Part shown: positions 42,909 to 54,733 of the stretch, in pieces
Layout: the number at the start of each line of letters is the position of its first letter
Position numbering within the stretch: position 1 is the stretch's first letter
DNA from: Shinisaurus crocodilurus
Lineage: Eukaryota > Chordata > Lepidosauria > Squamata > Shinisauridae
Direction of reading: 5' to 3'
Assembly (NCBI GenBank): GCA_021292165.1
Contig: CM037876.1
Coordinates: 281,950,521 to 282,014,520 of the forward strand
Length of the DNA stretch: 64,000 nt
The notes under the pieces: generated by a model
Databases searched by the model: none
Told to the model about the DNA's origin: nothing
The model's input: the letters and a program-made list of their open reading frames with translations, nothing else
Position numbers and translations under genes: made by a program

Positions 42909-44255
42909 ATTAAATTGGCCATATATCCATCATACTCCAAACTTTCCACAAGCATTCAGAGACATCCAGTATAATAGTCTGCTTCCAGTTCTTAGGTAAA
43001 ACTAACTTAGTGGCAGCTAGTGAACAACATTATTGTAAATACTGTACTATTTATCATTTCGCTTCTTTCCACAGAGCTTGGTAACGTTGGATGTTTGTTT
43101 TCTGTATTTTTCACAGCTGGACTGATTTTTTAAAATCATTCTTTTATATGCAGAAAGCAGACAGAGTAAGAGAACATAGAAGAGATTCCAGGAATTCAAG
43201 CTGACCAACAAATGTTTGCTAGGGTCAGTAGCAGGGGATTCATTCCTATGGAATAAGAAGGCTTTTGTTAAATTTCCTCTTTCCATTCCAGACAAAACTG
43301 GCTTCAGCCTGCCTTCTATTTTTATGAGATTTTCATTTAAACCTGCATTTATCTGTTCAGTGGTTGAATGCATTTTCTTTTATTTCTACCTAATCTGGAA
43401 GTTCCACATGAAGCAGTGAACGGTAATGCAGCCATGGTCTAAAATATTCTTTGTTCTCCTTGAACATTAAAGAAAACTGAGACCTAAGCCACCCATTGTG
43501 GTCTGCTGCCTCAAAATAGGAAATGACAGGCTGGCCATATATCCTTCTTTACAGTAGGGCTGTGTATGTAATTGCATCTCGAACCTGAATCAGAATCGGA
43601 TCAGCCTGATCCAGGTTACGTTTTGATTACGGTCGAATCGGCTCCACCCAGATCGGATGTAATTGGCTGTCATTGGTTCCGTTTGATTACAGGCGATTAT
43701 GTCCGATCAGCCAGGAAGCTCCTTTCTGAATGGAACGGGGAGGGACAGGAGGAGAGTATTGTTGGCAGCAAAATTACCCAATGGTGCTGCTGAAGAAGTA
43801 GTTCTTCTCCAATAGCAACGCTGGAGGAGGGCTAAGGCAGTTCCATGCTTTGTTTTTATTTCTCTGACCATGTGCGTTTGGATCAGTTGCCACTTGCCTC
43901 ATTGCATTGGAGAGAGGAGGATTATAGGCGGTGGGTTTCTCTTTTTGGATTTCTTTTGATTTATTCCTCAATATTATTTCATTTTTAGGAGTACCTTCAT
44001 TTTGAATACAAACAAATCCATTTACTTTTCTTTTCTTCTCTTCTGACCCCAGTTTGGGGAAGGGGGACTGAAGGAGTGTTTGTCTGGCACCTCGGGCTCC
44101 TAATTGCTTTGCTTTAATATATCCTAAGGTTTGTTTTTTTTAATCTTTTATTAGGATTTAGTTTAGGACAATTAAAGTCCTTCTTGTTCATACAGTTTGT
44201 GGCAGTGAGGGAGTGTTTGAATCTGCTGGCCTCCTGTTCAGCGTTTTCCTGCCAG
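42909..44255. other. Mostly unrecognised
   Basis: A block at about 43558-43740 starts TAGGGCTGTGTATG and carries inverted words (ATCAGCCTGATCC), suggesting a further TIR element. Nothing else was recognised. Confidence 0.35.
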
Positions 44256-44260
44256 ACTTA

Positions 44261-44368
44261 CTCACAGGAAAGTGTGTATTCGGGGGGGGGGGGGCTCAGT
44301 GCTTGCAGGGCAATCCCTTTCTTTTTGTTTAAAAATTGTCAGGATTGGCACAAATTCAACAGGTGAAG
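44261..44368 (+). repeat. Direct duplication, left copy
   Basis: ACTCACAGGAAAGTGTGTATTC through a poly-G run and AATTGTCAGGATTGGCACAAA. The same ~108 bp recur at 44850-44957. The element at 44416-44760 lies between them. Confidence 0.85.
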
Positions 44369-44415
44369 TATACCAACCCACCCCACACCCCCAAACACAG
44401 AGGTGCTGCCTCTAC

Positions 44416-44760
44416 TAGGGATGTGCGCAGAACTCGATGGGGGTGTGTGGAAGCGGGGCGAACTTGCCCCACTTGCCCCCCCCCCGAGCTCCACGCCACT
44501 TATCTTTCCCCAGCTCGGCAGAACTCCCCGGAGAGGAGCTGGGGAAAGGTACTTCCAGGTCCCCAGCACTTCTCGTCTGGGTCCCTGGCACTGCGTTTTT
44601 TATGTAAAAACCAAGGTAACCCACCTTAAAAGAGCCACAGTTTGCTATTCACATCCGTTTTAAAGTAGTTTACCTTGGTTTTTATGGAAAAAACGCAGCG
44701 CCGGGGACCCGGAAGTGACATGACGGAGAGACGGGTTGGGGTGAGTTCGCCCACCCCTAG
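44416..44760. mobile_element. TIR element with palindromic core, second copy
   Basis: Starts TAGGGATGTGCGCAG and ends CCCACCCCTAG. The core is TTTTTTATGTAAAAACCAAGGTAA mirrored by TTACCTTGGTTTTTATGG, with AAACCGTTTT-like centre. It shares GGGACCCGGAAGTGAC with 23065-23427. Confidence 0.7.
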
Positions 44761-44849
44761 CAGCCTCCACATCCTTCTCTTTTGGGGCTAGCGCGCACGC
44801 ACAAACACACACACACATCAGAAGCAAGTCCTATTATGTTCAATGGGAG

Positions 44850-44957
44850 TTACTCACAGGAAAGTGTGTATTCCATGGGGGGGGGTCAGTGCTTGCACGG
44901 CAATCCCTTTCTTTTTGTTTAAAAATTGTCAGGATTGGCACAAATTCAACTGGTGAA
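44850..44957 (+). repeat. Direct duplication, right copy
   Basis: ACTCACAGGAAAGTGTGTATTCC through CAATCCCTTTCTTTTTG and TCAACTGGTGAATT. Few substitutions against 44261-44368. Confidence 0.85.
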
Positions 44958-45422
44958 TTAAATGTTGCATGACAGGCCAGAATGGCAGCAGTGGCCTGGC
45001 CGTTTTGTGGGGGTTGTTGGTTGGTTGGTTTTTAACCACCTAGAGATGCCTTGATGGAAAAAGCTACAGCAGCTGGATTTCTCTCAATCATGGAGTTTTT
45101 AAAGGCACAGGAGCCCAACCATCATATAAACATCCCCTAAGTGGTTGGGTTTGCATGCATATTTACATGCTAGCAATAGACCTCCCACGAGTACAGACAT
45201 TCTTCAAGTATTGTGTAAACACACGAGGATAGCCAATCACATGGGTGGGAGTTTTTACATATTCCTGGGAGTGATGTAGGAGGAACTGTGGTGGTGGCAG
45301 GAACTACATCAGCCTAAGGAGACTTAGCCCTGTCTCTATTTCTGTCTGATGACTGCTATTTTGAAACTTGCGCATCTCACTTATAGCAAGTCCGTCGATC
45401 AAATGATTGGATGACTGGCTAA

Positions 45423-45552
45423 GGGTGCAATCCTATGCACGTTTAGACAGAAAAAAAGTTCTACAACTCCCAGCATTCCCCAGCCAGCCAGCTGGGGAAT
45501 GCTGGAAGTTGTAGAACTTTTTTCTGTCTAAGCATGCATAGGATTGCGCACT
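45423..45552. mobile_element. 130-bp near-perfect palindrome
   Basis: GGGTGCAATCCTATGCACG and the arm TTCTACAACTCCCAGCATTCC are mirrored by GGAATGCTGGAAGTTGTAGAA and GCATGCATAGGATTGCGCAC. The dyad centre lies in CCAGCCAGCCAGCTGG. A diverged copy is at 37368-37466. Confidence 0.9.
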
Positions 45553-47357
45553 GAAGTAGACTATGTGTGTGTGTAAAGACTATGTGTTTGGAAAGTTTTC
45601 TCATAAATGTATTGCAGGTAACTTAAAGCTCGGTGATTAATGCGGATGGATCATGAAACATAATATTTTGCTAGTTCTTTGTACCTGTCTGTTCCTGCCC
45701 CCTTTCCTCAAGGCTGAATTACCTACAGACATTCACATCAACATTATTATTTTAATAAAAATTTAGTGGCTGGGGGGAGGGGTAGTTGATTTTTAAAAAA
45801 AGTTCAAACAAATCAAGCATTGAGAAAAACCTAATCCCTGTTATTTGGATGCAACTATGCACGCAGCAGAGTTTATGGGTTTTTAGAAGACTCATTGCTG
45901 ATTTTAAGCTTTAGAATCCCTTCCCATCAAAAACTGCTCCACAAAATCATTTTAGGTGATGTGTATCTAAAAGCCTTTCCAATGAATGTAACCTATTACT
46001 TCCTGCTGCCCAGTCACTGAGGATTTCCTCCATGTACTATTAGTGAATGGCAATATGTAAGGGACTTGAGATAATATATAAAATTCTACTAATGGCCAAG
46101 TCCCAAAAGCCAATTTTAATAATAGGGCAGAAAAATGATTACATGTCTAGTAAATCTGCTGGCACTCAGTAACTGGAAGCAACCCAGATTTGCCTTCTGT
46201 CCTCTATTTGAAGCCAGTATTATAAAGAGGGGGCAAAACACCCAGACATCATTGGTATCAAGTGAGACCTTCTGAAACTCTATTGCCCCCATTAGACAGA
46301 ATACATAAAATCGAAGCCTGCATAATTACAAAGGAGACAGCTGGCCAAAAATTCACACAGGAACAGTGGGTGGAATGCTAAGCTTTGAGCATTTGTAATA
46401 ATGAACCAAGCACGGAACGACATGGAGTGGCGTGCTGATGTCATGTCCCCCTTGGTTCTTATTCTTTCACAGCTGAGAACAGGGAGCTTCCAGTGTAGCC
46501 AGCAGATCCGTATGCATGTCTATCAATTAACTGGCTCCCAGGCTCAATGGAGACATGGCCGCTTTAAGAGAAAATGAATGAGGAGGGAGCTCTTGGGTAA
46601 AACTCTATTGCACAGAAGCGATCCTTGAAAGACAAACAGCTGCTGGTTCATGCTCAGCTTGTGATCTACTGAGGCTGCAGTCCTATGCATACCTCCTGTG
46701 CCACTATTGGAAATAGAGGGACATAAATCTGAGTAAACATGCATAGGATTGTGCTGTAAGATACCTAGAAACTTTCCACAATTATTGCTGCCAAGCCAGG
46801 TCTCCCCGATACTATCTTTGTGCTTTTCACAATGGTGTGATGTACTGTATTTCTATTAAAATTATAATAAAAATTCTAAATTTGCACCTATTTTATGCAA
46901 ATTTTAGGCAAATCACTGTCCTCTTTTGACCTCTTTTTTGGTGATGCATTTTCTCTTTTTCTGGCAATTCAGAAGTGGCCACCCACTCTATCTAGCCTTC
47001 TGTATTCCATGGTTTCGCTCTCAAGGGAAACCATATGGAATATATCAGACTCAAATGCTAGAGGACATTCTAGCCCTCCATACTCTGTGGTTTCTATCTG
47101 AGCAACCACAGAGTATGATGGGCTAGAGTGGCAAAATATTCCATTTTAGGCCCCAGAGGCAAAGTTAAGGAAGTATGGCAGCAGCAGTGGTGGGGAGAAG
47201 AAGGGGTGGGGAAGGGGGGCTTCAGTGGGCCTCGGGGAGACCCACAGGCCATGGCTTTGCCCCCATGTGCCCTAGAACAATCTGCCTTCACCTGATCTAT
47301 GCTGATGTGTTGAAATTTTTGTGAACAAACTGGATGATCCCCGAGCATGGTCTGAGG
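45553..47357. other. Unrecognised sequence
   Basis: No supported gene. Near 46680-46760 a GCAGTCCTATGCATACC / AACATGCATAGGATTGTGC pair suggests another old element with the GCAATCCTATG end. Confidence 0.4.
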
Positions 47358-47445
47358 CAGTGTTCTCCAACCTTGGGTCCCCAGATGTTTTTGGCCTACA
47401 ACTCCCAGCATGCCCCAGCCAGCTATGCTTTAGCCAGCAATTAGT
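47358..47445 (+). mobile_element. Half copy of the CAGTGTTCTCCAACC palindrome
   Basis: CAGTGTTCTCCAACCTTGGG, GCCTACAACTCCCAGCATGC, CCAGCCAGC; matches the left arm of 47854-47993. The right arm is absent. Confidence 0.7.
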
Positions 47446-47853
47446 CCTTTTGTTGAAAGTTTATACTTGGGAAAAGGTTAATTATGCCTTAAGAATGTTA
47501 CTCTTTTCTGTTATGAGAGAGAGTATGTACGTTGTACGTGTGCATGGGTTCTTGGGTTTTAGTCACTCCATATGACTCTGCATTGTAAAAGTTATTTTGT
47601 TTCCAGTAGATGGAAAAGATCCCTCCCCCTATTTCTAATGGCTGCTGCAGTTGGACTCCCCCCCCCCATGGCTAACTGACATCAATGGCTGTATGGGAAA
47701 GAAGGAGTGAGGAAGGCAGGAGCAGGCAAAGGCAGAGGGAACATCAGGGCCTGCTCCAGTTGGACTGTCCCCCTACCCCACCCTGGGAGATGAGAGGGAA
47801 AGCAGAGCCACAGGATGCCAGTGTTTTTGTGAATGGTTGCGAACCGCCTAGAG

Positions 47854-47993
47854 CAGTGTTCTCCAACCTTGGGTCCCCAGATGTTTTGGGGCTACAACTC
47901 CCAGCATGCCCCAGCCAGCGTAGCGTAGCTGGCTGGGGCATGCTGGGAGTTGTAGGCCAAAAACATCTGGGGACCCAAGGTTGGAGAACACTG
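47854..47993. mobile_element. 140-bp near-perfect palindrome (hAT-like ends)
   Basis: CAGTGTTCTCCAACCTTGGG at the left is the exact reverse complement of CCCAAGGTTGGAGAACACTG at the right; the arms continue through ACTACAACTCCCAGCATGCC-like sequence to a short GCGTAGCGTAGC centre. The flanks do not give a clear 8-bp duplication. Confidence 0.9.
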
Positions 47994-48108
47994 GTGAGGG
48001 CACATGATACAACCATCCTGCTGAAGCTAAGCAGGTTTGGTTCCACCCTGGGGATCATGTGTATACCTTTTTGAGTGCCATGCTGGGGGGGGGGGGCAGG
48101 ATATAGAT

Positions 48109-48461
48109 CAGGGGTGCAGAACCTCTTCCAGTCCAAGGGCTGAATTCCATTTTGGAAAAGCACTCAGAGGCTGCATACCAGTGGTGGGCGGGGCTGAAGG
48201 CAAAAGGGATGGAACCAAAATACAAAAAAAAATGAAAAATGCCAGCATATCGTAGCTTAAGCTCTTACTTCCAGTAACTAAGTCTTACGAGAGTCATTTG
48301 GAATGTTGGGGGGGACTGCAAACCACCAATGAATCAACGATTGGGGGAAAGGAGTTGGGGTCACATTAAGAAGGTAAATCTTTCTGGGGAACTCCTGAGT
48401 GCCAGGCTGGGACCCCAGGATGGCTGGATTTGGCCCCTGGGCCCGAGGACCGGTACCCCTG
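48109..48461. mobile_element. hAT-like non-autonomous element, perfect 8-bp duplication
   Basis: CAGGGGTGCAGAACC to GGACCGGTACCCCTG, 353 bp, flanked by ATATAGAT at 48101-48108 and 48462-48469. Confidence 0.9.
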
Positions 48462-48469
48462 ATATAGAT

Positions 48470-49350
48470 GAATTACAGATGTTTTAATAATCAGTAGTGA
48501 GAATGATAACAAGTATAATGGATCTGACTTTAAAGGTTCTTATTTCAAGGTGCCTGATCTAAATTCTTTGTCCTTTATTTTCCCACGACCCAATGAGAAT
48601 AGTGCACTCTAATACCGGTTTGATAGTGATGACATGATGATTAATTAGTTAATGCCGTTAAATGCAAAGTACCAGGCTATAAAGGGGAAAGCCTGGAGGC
48701 CTGCAAATACGTTTGGACCTGCTGGAGCTTATTCATCAGGAAAAGCGTGTGGGATCTTGAGGGTTAAGAAACTGGCACATTTTTTCCACTGAGTTTATTT
48801 GTTTGCATAGCATTGATGTTTATAATCTCACCTTTTTAAAGTCTATGCAGTGTTGAGAAGAGAGTCCAGGTGCAGCTAGACTCTTCCGTTGCATAATCAG
48901 GAGGAGTGAGCCACACATAGATTGCTCTGGCCCAGCGCAATCAGTTTCTCTGGGCGAAAGGCTCAAAAATCACTCCAGTGACAAGTCCACACGTTAAATT
49001 TGCGGCCGGCTGCTTTTTGAAGCCGAAGAGACATCCTCTTTCCTGGAGAAACAGGAGACTCATCTATTCTTTACAAAACAATATTCGGAAAGCTTCAGGA
49101 GGACGTGTAGGCCCACATGTGCAAGGGTTTAGCAATATTCTAGCTGCTGCACTTCGGAGACCCAGCTTGTTGTAAATGTATTTATTCATTTCATCTCAAC
49201 CCCTTTCTGGCCTTTGTCCTTGGCTGGCCCTTCTGCTCAGAACTGCTTCTCAGAACACCAGTGGGATGCTAGCATGCTTCCTTCCTTCAACTCTCTCCTG
49301 AATGCACCCTTTTTTGTGGCACACACACCCCACCCCCTGCTCCCTACTCT
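48470..49350. other. Unrecognised sequence
   Basis: No gene or repeat recognised. Confidence 0.4.
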
Positions 49351-49351
49351 A

Positions 49352-49442
49352 GCAGTGAAATCTTATGCATGTTTACTCAGAAGTAAGTCCTACTGACTTC
49401 AATGGGACTCCCAGGTGAGTGTGTATAGGACTGCAGCCTAAG
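49352..49442. repeat. Common repeat (AGTAAGTCCTACTGA), copy
   Basis: TCTTATGCATGTTTACTCAG, AAGTAAGTCCTACTGACTTC, AATGGGACTCCCAGGTGAG, TATAGGACTGCAGCC. Same family as 36680-36765. Confidence 0.6.
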
Positions 49443-49689
49443 TAACCCTGATTATATGTAACTGAAATGATCACACTTTCTTTCCCTCCCATTCTTCTGT
49501 TGCTTCTTCTGTGTCAAATTTTATTTATTTATTTTTTGTATTTCTAGATCGCCCATTTAACATTCTGGGCGATGAGTGGCCCAGATTTTAGATTGTAAGC
49601 TCCTTGGGGTAGGGACCTTTCTTCTTGTATGCCATAGAGCGCCATTCACAGTGATGGTGCTAGATACACAATTTTTATCTCACTCTTCC

Positions 49690-49835
49690 TAGAAGGATCA
49701 GGGAGGTGTCCCCACAGCCTTTAATCCTCACAACAACCTTGTGTGTCAGTTTAGGCTGAGAGAAATCATGACTGACCCAAGGACACTTGGTGGACTTCAG
49801 CCCTGAGTGGGAATTTGAACCCACCTTCGAGCCCT
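49690..49835 (-). repeat. Old tRNA SINE (main type), minus
   Basis: CCTCACAACAACCTTGTGTG, TTAGGCTGAGAGAAATCATG and GGGAATTTGAACCCACC are diverged versions of the SINE body and B box. Confidence 0.6.
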
Positions 49836-51301
49836 GGCTGGGGGGAGCATACCAACGTGCCCATGTTTTAAGATCTCCTGTAGAGGCCCTTCTCCAAGTA
49901 CCCTCTTTAGCAGAGGTGTGCTATGTATTTACAAAGGAGAGGGCTTTCTCTGCAGTGGCAGAACATGCTCCTTAAGAGGCTCAACTGGCTCGGGAACTAC
50001 AAGCTGAGAGGCCCATCTCGGTGAAAATATTTTAAATGGAGAAATGGGAGGCTGTGAACGTCTCTATCCTCCTCCTGCCCGGCCTGGCTCTTGCTTGCCC
50101 TCGGGGCTTTGAACAGACAGAGGGCTCCCCTTGGTCTATCAAGTGTCAATCCTGTAGGATTGCACTCTTATTATACATTTATTATTTAAAGGTATCTCTT
50201 TAGTCTGCTAATAATACTTAACATGCACATAGAACATTTCAAGAGACCAGACCTGTCACATACATTGGACGACATTCAGTGTTGCGTGAGCAATTTCACT
50301 CGTGCAACAGGACATCCCGTTCCTCTCTTCCTCCTGCAGCTCCCCACTCCCAAATCTGCTCCAGAAAGTCCTGCAACCCTCCAGAGCAAATCTGAGGAGT
50401 GATGCAGGAGAAGGGGACCCACTCCGCTGGTGGACAGACACCTATCGGATACAACCCATTATCGTAGAAATTATTACGACAGCCCTACCAGGAAGGCTAG
50501 TACTTCTTCTATATTGCAGATGTAGGGCTGAGGTGGAGAGAATTTTGGCTTGCCTAAAGGCCACCTGATGAGGTAAGAGTTGAACCAAAGACAACCCAGC
50601 CCCTCTACCCATGCTTCTTATTCATTACACTGCACCAGCTCTCATTCTATATAGCCGGATCTCAGCCATTGAAAACAAGATGAGCTGTACACATCCACAG
50701 CTGACTTCAGCAAAGAGCTAAAGATATCCCTGGATGAATTTACCCCATTAGTCAAACACAGATATTATCTTTGATCAGATACTGGATGATAGCAGGAAGC
50801 AGAGATAGGAAAGATAACTCGGATATTATGCAGATGATGAAGGATTATTTCTCTGTCATGCCAAGATATCCTCCATTGGTTTAATACTAATTTCACTGAA
50901 CTGATTATGTTATTCAAATGAATATTATTTCCAAGCCTTTCTGTAACTGATCACAACTGGGCAAGACACTAACATTCAATGACCAAATCTTTCATCAACT
51001 GAGTATAAAGCTGATAAATGTGTGGTGGAGTTCCTTGGAAAAGGAGTACATGTAGCAGCATAGTATAATAAAAGTTAACTTCAGAGCACAGGGAGCTGGA
51101 GATAAATCCTATGAAAAGACTAATGCCCATTGTGCTGTTTTGGTTATTAAAATAATCCTGAAAGAAAGATGCTCAGATCTCATTTATTACAAGATAAATT
51201 CTTCATCAAATCCAAGGAAATATCCCAAAGCCTCCTTCCAAAAAAAACCTCACCTTCAAAATACAACTTCTTTGCGCAGAATGGAACAATTGGAAACAAG
51301 A
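49836..51301. other. Mostly unrecognised; possible TIR element near 50268-50458
   Basis: GGACGACATTCAGTGTTGCGTGAG and ACCTATCGGATACAACCC could be ends of the element class seen at 31083 and 60861, but pairing is poor. Nothing else is seen. Confidence 0.35.
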
Positions 51302-51309
51302 GTCTATGG

Positions 51310-52225
51310 CAGTGATGGCGAACCTTTTTGAGCCCGAGTGCCTAAAGTGCAACACAAAACCAACTTATTTATTTCAAAGTGCCAACACTGCAATTAAACC
51401 TGAATACCGAGGTTTTACTTTTAGAAAAACAACTCATACAGTTGTCTGAACTAATTAACATCTTTTGTCTTTAAAGAAAAACACAATAACAGAGCTTTCA
51501 ATGATACAGTTTTTTGTTGGGGAAAAAAAATCAACTCAAAAAATTATTATAGTACTACATTGTACACATAGCCTGAAGGGAATTTATACAAACTTTTAAA
51601 ATAATTAGGCACATGTATTTTTGGATAAGGGATTCTCAATTTGTAATATGCCAGACTGAAATTGTATGGGGCAAGCTTTACTCCGGGTCCTTTCCCTGCT
51701 TCTACAGGTGGCAGATTAGTAAAAGTAAAAGTCAACCTGTACTAGGATGAGCAAGATAAACAAGAAAACTAAACGTGCTTAACACATTTTAAACACTTTA
51801 TGTCTTGGACTGCAAACACTGCATTAGGTAAAAGTTTGCATTGGGCATGCTTTTGCACAATTAATGTGATTTTTGCTATTGCATGCATGCTGATAATTTG
51901 TCAAACCTTGGCTCATACTCCGTTAGTTTGAGAGCAACACATGCAGCACTCAGGTCAACTGTTAGGGCTTTACATCCAAGCCATGCTCTGTGCATCATTC
52001 TTCAAAATCATTTACCGTAAATGTGATAACAATGTAGACAAGAATTCTGTAACAGGAACTCTAGAATAAAATCATTCTGTTCCACACTGTGAGAAAGAAC
52101 AAGATCATTCGTGTTTTGCAGAAGGGGATGGTCTTTTCGTGATCTGGCGACCAATGGCTCGAGTGCCCACAGAGAGGTCCCTGCGTGCCAGCTGTGGCAC
52201 CCGTGCCATAGGTTCGCCATCGCTG
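51310..52225. mobile_element. hAT non-autonomous element, 916 bp, perfect duplication
   Basis: CAGTGATGGCGAACCTTTTT at the left, mirrored by TAGGTTCGCCATCGCTG at the right. GTCTATGG flanks both sides (51302-51309, 52226-52233). Both terminal regions have GAGTGCC/GTGCCA words. The interior is AT-rich with no transposase frame. The exact duplication argues for a young insertion. Confidence 0.93.
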
Positions 52226-52349
52226 GTCTATGGCTATGGAAGAAAGAAAGGCATCTTACCTTGCCTATCTGAAAGCCTGGTCCCAACATTTCAACATACT
52301 CTGTAATTTGGAAGGAACAGAATCCAAAATGGTGCTATTCAGCTAAGAG

Positions 52350-52480
52350 CAGCCTTGAGGACATCTTTGCTAAAAGGTGGGGTACACATTTTATGAATGA
52401 ATGAATGAATAAACAAACAAACAAACAAACAAGGACACCTTTGCTAAAAGGTGGGGTACACATTTTATGAATAAATAAAC
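52350..52480 (+). repeat. Tandem duplication with (AATG)n/(AAAC)n tail
   Basis: TTGCTAAAAGGTGGGGTACACATTTTATGAAT occurs twice about 75 bp apart; the first copy is followed by (GAAT)n and (AAAC)n, the second by AATAAATAAA. It looks like a duplicated LINE/SINE tail. Confidence 0.8.
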
Positions 52481-52924
52481 CTTCATTCCAGTCAGTGGTG
52501 CAGATGGGGCTGGACCTTGGAGCCAATGTCCAGGATCCCTGCGGCTCACAGGGCCACCAAATTTCCACCCAGAGAGTGGTGGGTGATGAGGGCATCAGGG
52601 CAGCAGAAGTAAACTCCATTTTATTCTCATAGTCATGATGGTGCTATGATTTAAGTGTGTTTAAAGAGCAAAGGTGCACACATGCTCAGAGTATTTATTT
52701 ATTTTTAATCAGGGTTGGCAAATAATGTTGTTCTTGTTGTTCTAATGTATCAGGAATGTAGAAGCAATTGTAAAGCATGGGATTGTGTGGGAGGGGGAGA
52801 AGAGAACTATTTGCTGTGTGCTTCACAACTGAAATAATGCACATGACTCTAAAGGGGGCCTCCATAAGCCTATTAAGTTCAGGGTCTAATATTACCTAGC
52901 TGCACCACTGACCCCTATTTTCTC

Positions 52925-53195
52925 CAGGGCTGACCCAAGACGTTTCGTTACCTGAAGTGAAAGACAAGATGGTGCCTCCCCACTTCATGTACAGAAGAAT
53001 CTTCCTTCAACATCGGTGAGGGGATGGTGTCCTCCTCCACACCTGAGGACAGAAGGCTTACTTAGGAGTTTCAGGACCAGCTCCTTGGAACATGCAGCTT
53101 TGTCCTCCAACACCTTGCTGCTGCTCCCTGCCCCTCTCCAGCTTCTGCTGTCTGAGGCAGCTGCCTCACTTTGCCTTATGGCTGGGCCAGCCCTG
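52925..53195. mobile_element. hAT-like non-autonomous element, 271 bp
   Basis: CAGGGCTGACCCAAGAC to GGCTGGGCCAGCCCTG; flanks ATTTTCTC and AGTTTCTC are an 8-bp duplication with one mismatch. GAGGCAGCTGCCTCA lies near the right end. Confidence 0.85.
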
Positions 53196-54245
53196 AGTTT
53201 CTCCATTCTGAAGGAATGGCTGCCATTAAACTCCTGCAAAAACAACAACAAAAAAGGCATGCACTGCACTGGAGAACACTGTTGTATTCTCTGTCCACCA
53301 TCCCTGATTTTGGGTGGCCAATCCCTCACGGATGGGGATTCTGCATGATGATGTACCCAGCAGGCAGTGGGCAGCAAGGTGTCTCTGTGTACACAGGGCT
53401 CACAGAGACATGCTGCGCCCAGCCTTTGGGGCTTCTCATAATACACACGTCTGCACGTCATGATGACGGGCACTTTGCTAGTTAAATAATAAGCCTCAGG
53501 GTAGGACAAGGACTTAGCTTGTTTAGCTTAATATCTCCACAAGCCATGAGTTGCAGCCCATGAGAAAATTAAGAGAGGATTATGATGATATTAGTGGGGG
53601 AAGAGGGGAAACACCTGAGCCAGTCATGACTGAACACAAGAGTAAGAGACTTATCAATCTCAATGAACATTGGAGCATATGTGGAGAGAAGCATAATGCT
53701 TGAATAGATCTGTCAATTGTAACTTTTTTGGCAGTAGGTTACAGATATAAAAGCAGATCCAAATGGCATACGTTACCAGGTTTTGCTTTTTCGACAGTCA
53801 ATTTGATCTAAACAACTATAAAGACTTTCTGTCCTTCCTTGAAGTTCCTGAACTGTACTTCCCTGGGTGGTGAAGTATGGGTGTACTTCAGATTTGGCTG
53901 AATTCTGAACCAAATCAGGCTGATTTGGAAAGATTTGGGAGGTATCTGAATCAAAGTGGGACTCTTCCGAAGTGGCCTGAATCAAAATCTGAAGCATCTT
54001 GAAGCTTTATTAGTGATTCAGATTCAGAAGGACACAGAAACCCGGACAGTGTGTCTGCAAAAACTGAAACATTTCTTCCCAAGCTCTCCATATATGGCTT
54101 TTCCCAGCCATTAACTTGTCTAAATGTTGTTGTGCTATTATAATGATGGATTGTTTTATAATTTGCTCTAAACTGCTTTGGGGTTTTTAAAATGGGAAAC
54201 AACAGGATGCTCAAAGAGGAGGGAGAGGTGGTGTAGCCTTGTGAC
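53196..54245. other. Unrecognised sequence
   Basis: No supported gene. Around 53870-54010 repeated AATCAGGCTGATTTGG-like words hint at another old TIR element. Confidence 0.4.
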
Positions 54246-54249
54246 TGAC

Positions 54250-54420
54250 AGCTAAGGACATAAGAACAAAAGCAGAGCCATGTTGGATCAGACCAAGGAT
54301 CCATCTAGTTCAGTATTCTGTTCACATGGTAGCCAACCAGCTTCCCATGGGATCCCACAAGCAGGACATGAGTGCAACAGTACCTTCCTGCCCATGTTCC
54401 CCAGCAACTGGTGTGATTAA
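54250..54420 (+). repeat. SINE-like repeat
   Basis: GGACATAAGAACAAAAGCAG, TGTTGGATCAGACCAAGGATC, CATCTAGTTCAGTATTCTG and AGCCAACCAGCTTCCCATGG, a well-known reptile-style interspersed repeat. No pol III boxes were found. Confidence 0.6.
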
Positions 54421-54733
54421 AAGCCATAGCTTTTAATCACAGTCGTTTTATCAGGGCTCTCCTGTCCTGACCCAGTAGGGTAGAGATGTTGACATGATAT
54501 ATTGCAAGACTAATCCAATGTTCAGTGCTCTTTGCTGGTTCTCTAACCCAGGAGCATGAATGTTAAAAGAGTTTTTGTGGAGACTGTGGGACCTGGGAGG
54601 GTGTAGCATTGAATACTTGCTTGGAATCCTTCTGCCCCCACCGTTGTATGCCCCACATCCATCATCCACCCCTGACTTATTGCACTTTCTGTGACTTTGG
54701 TGCCAACAGGGCAAAAAACAAAAAAGTCTTTAA

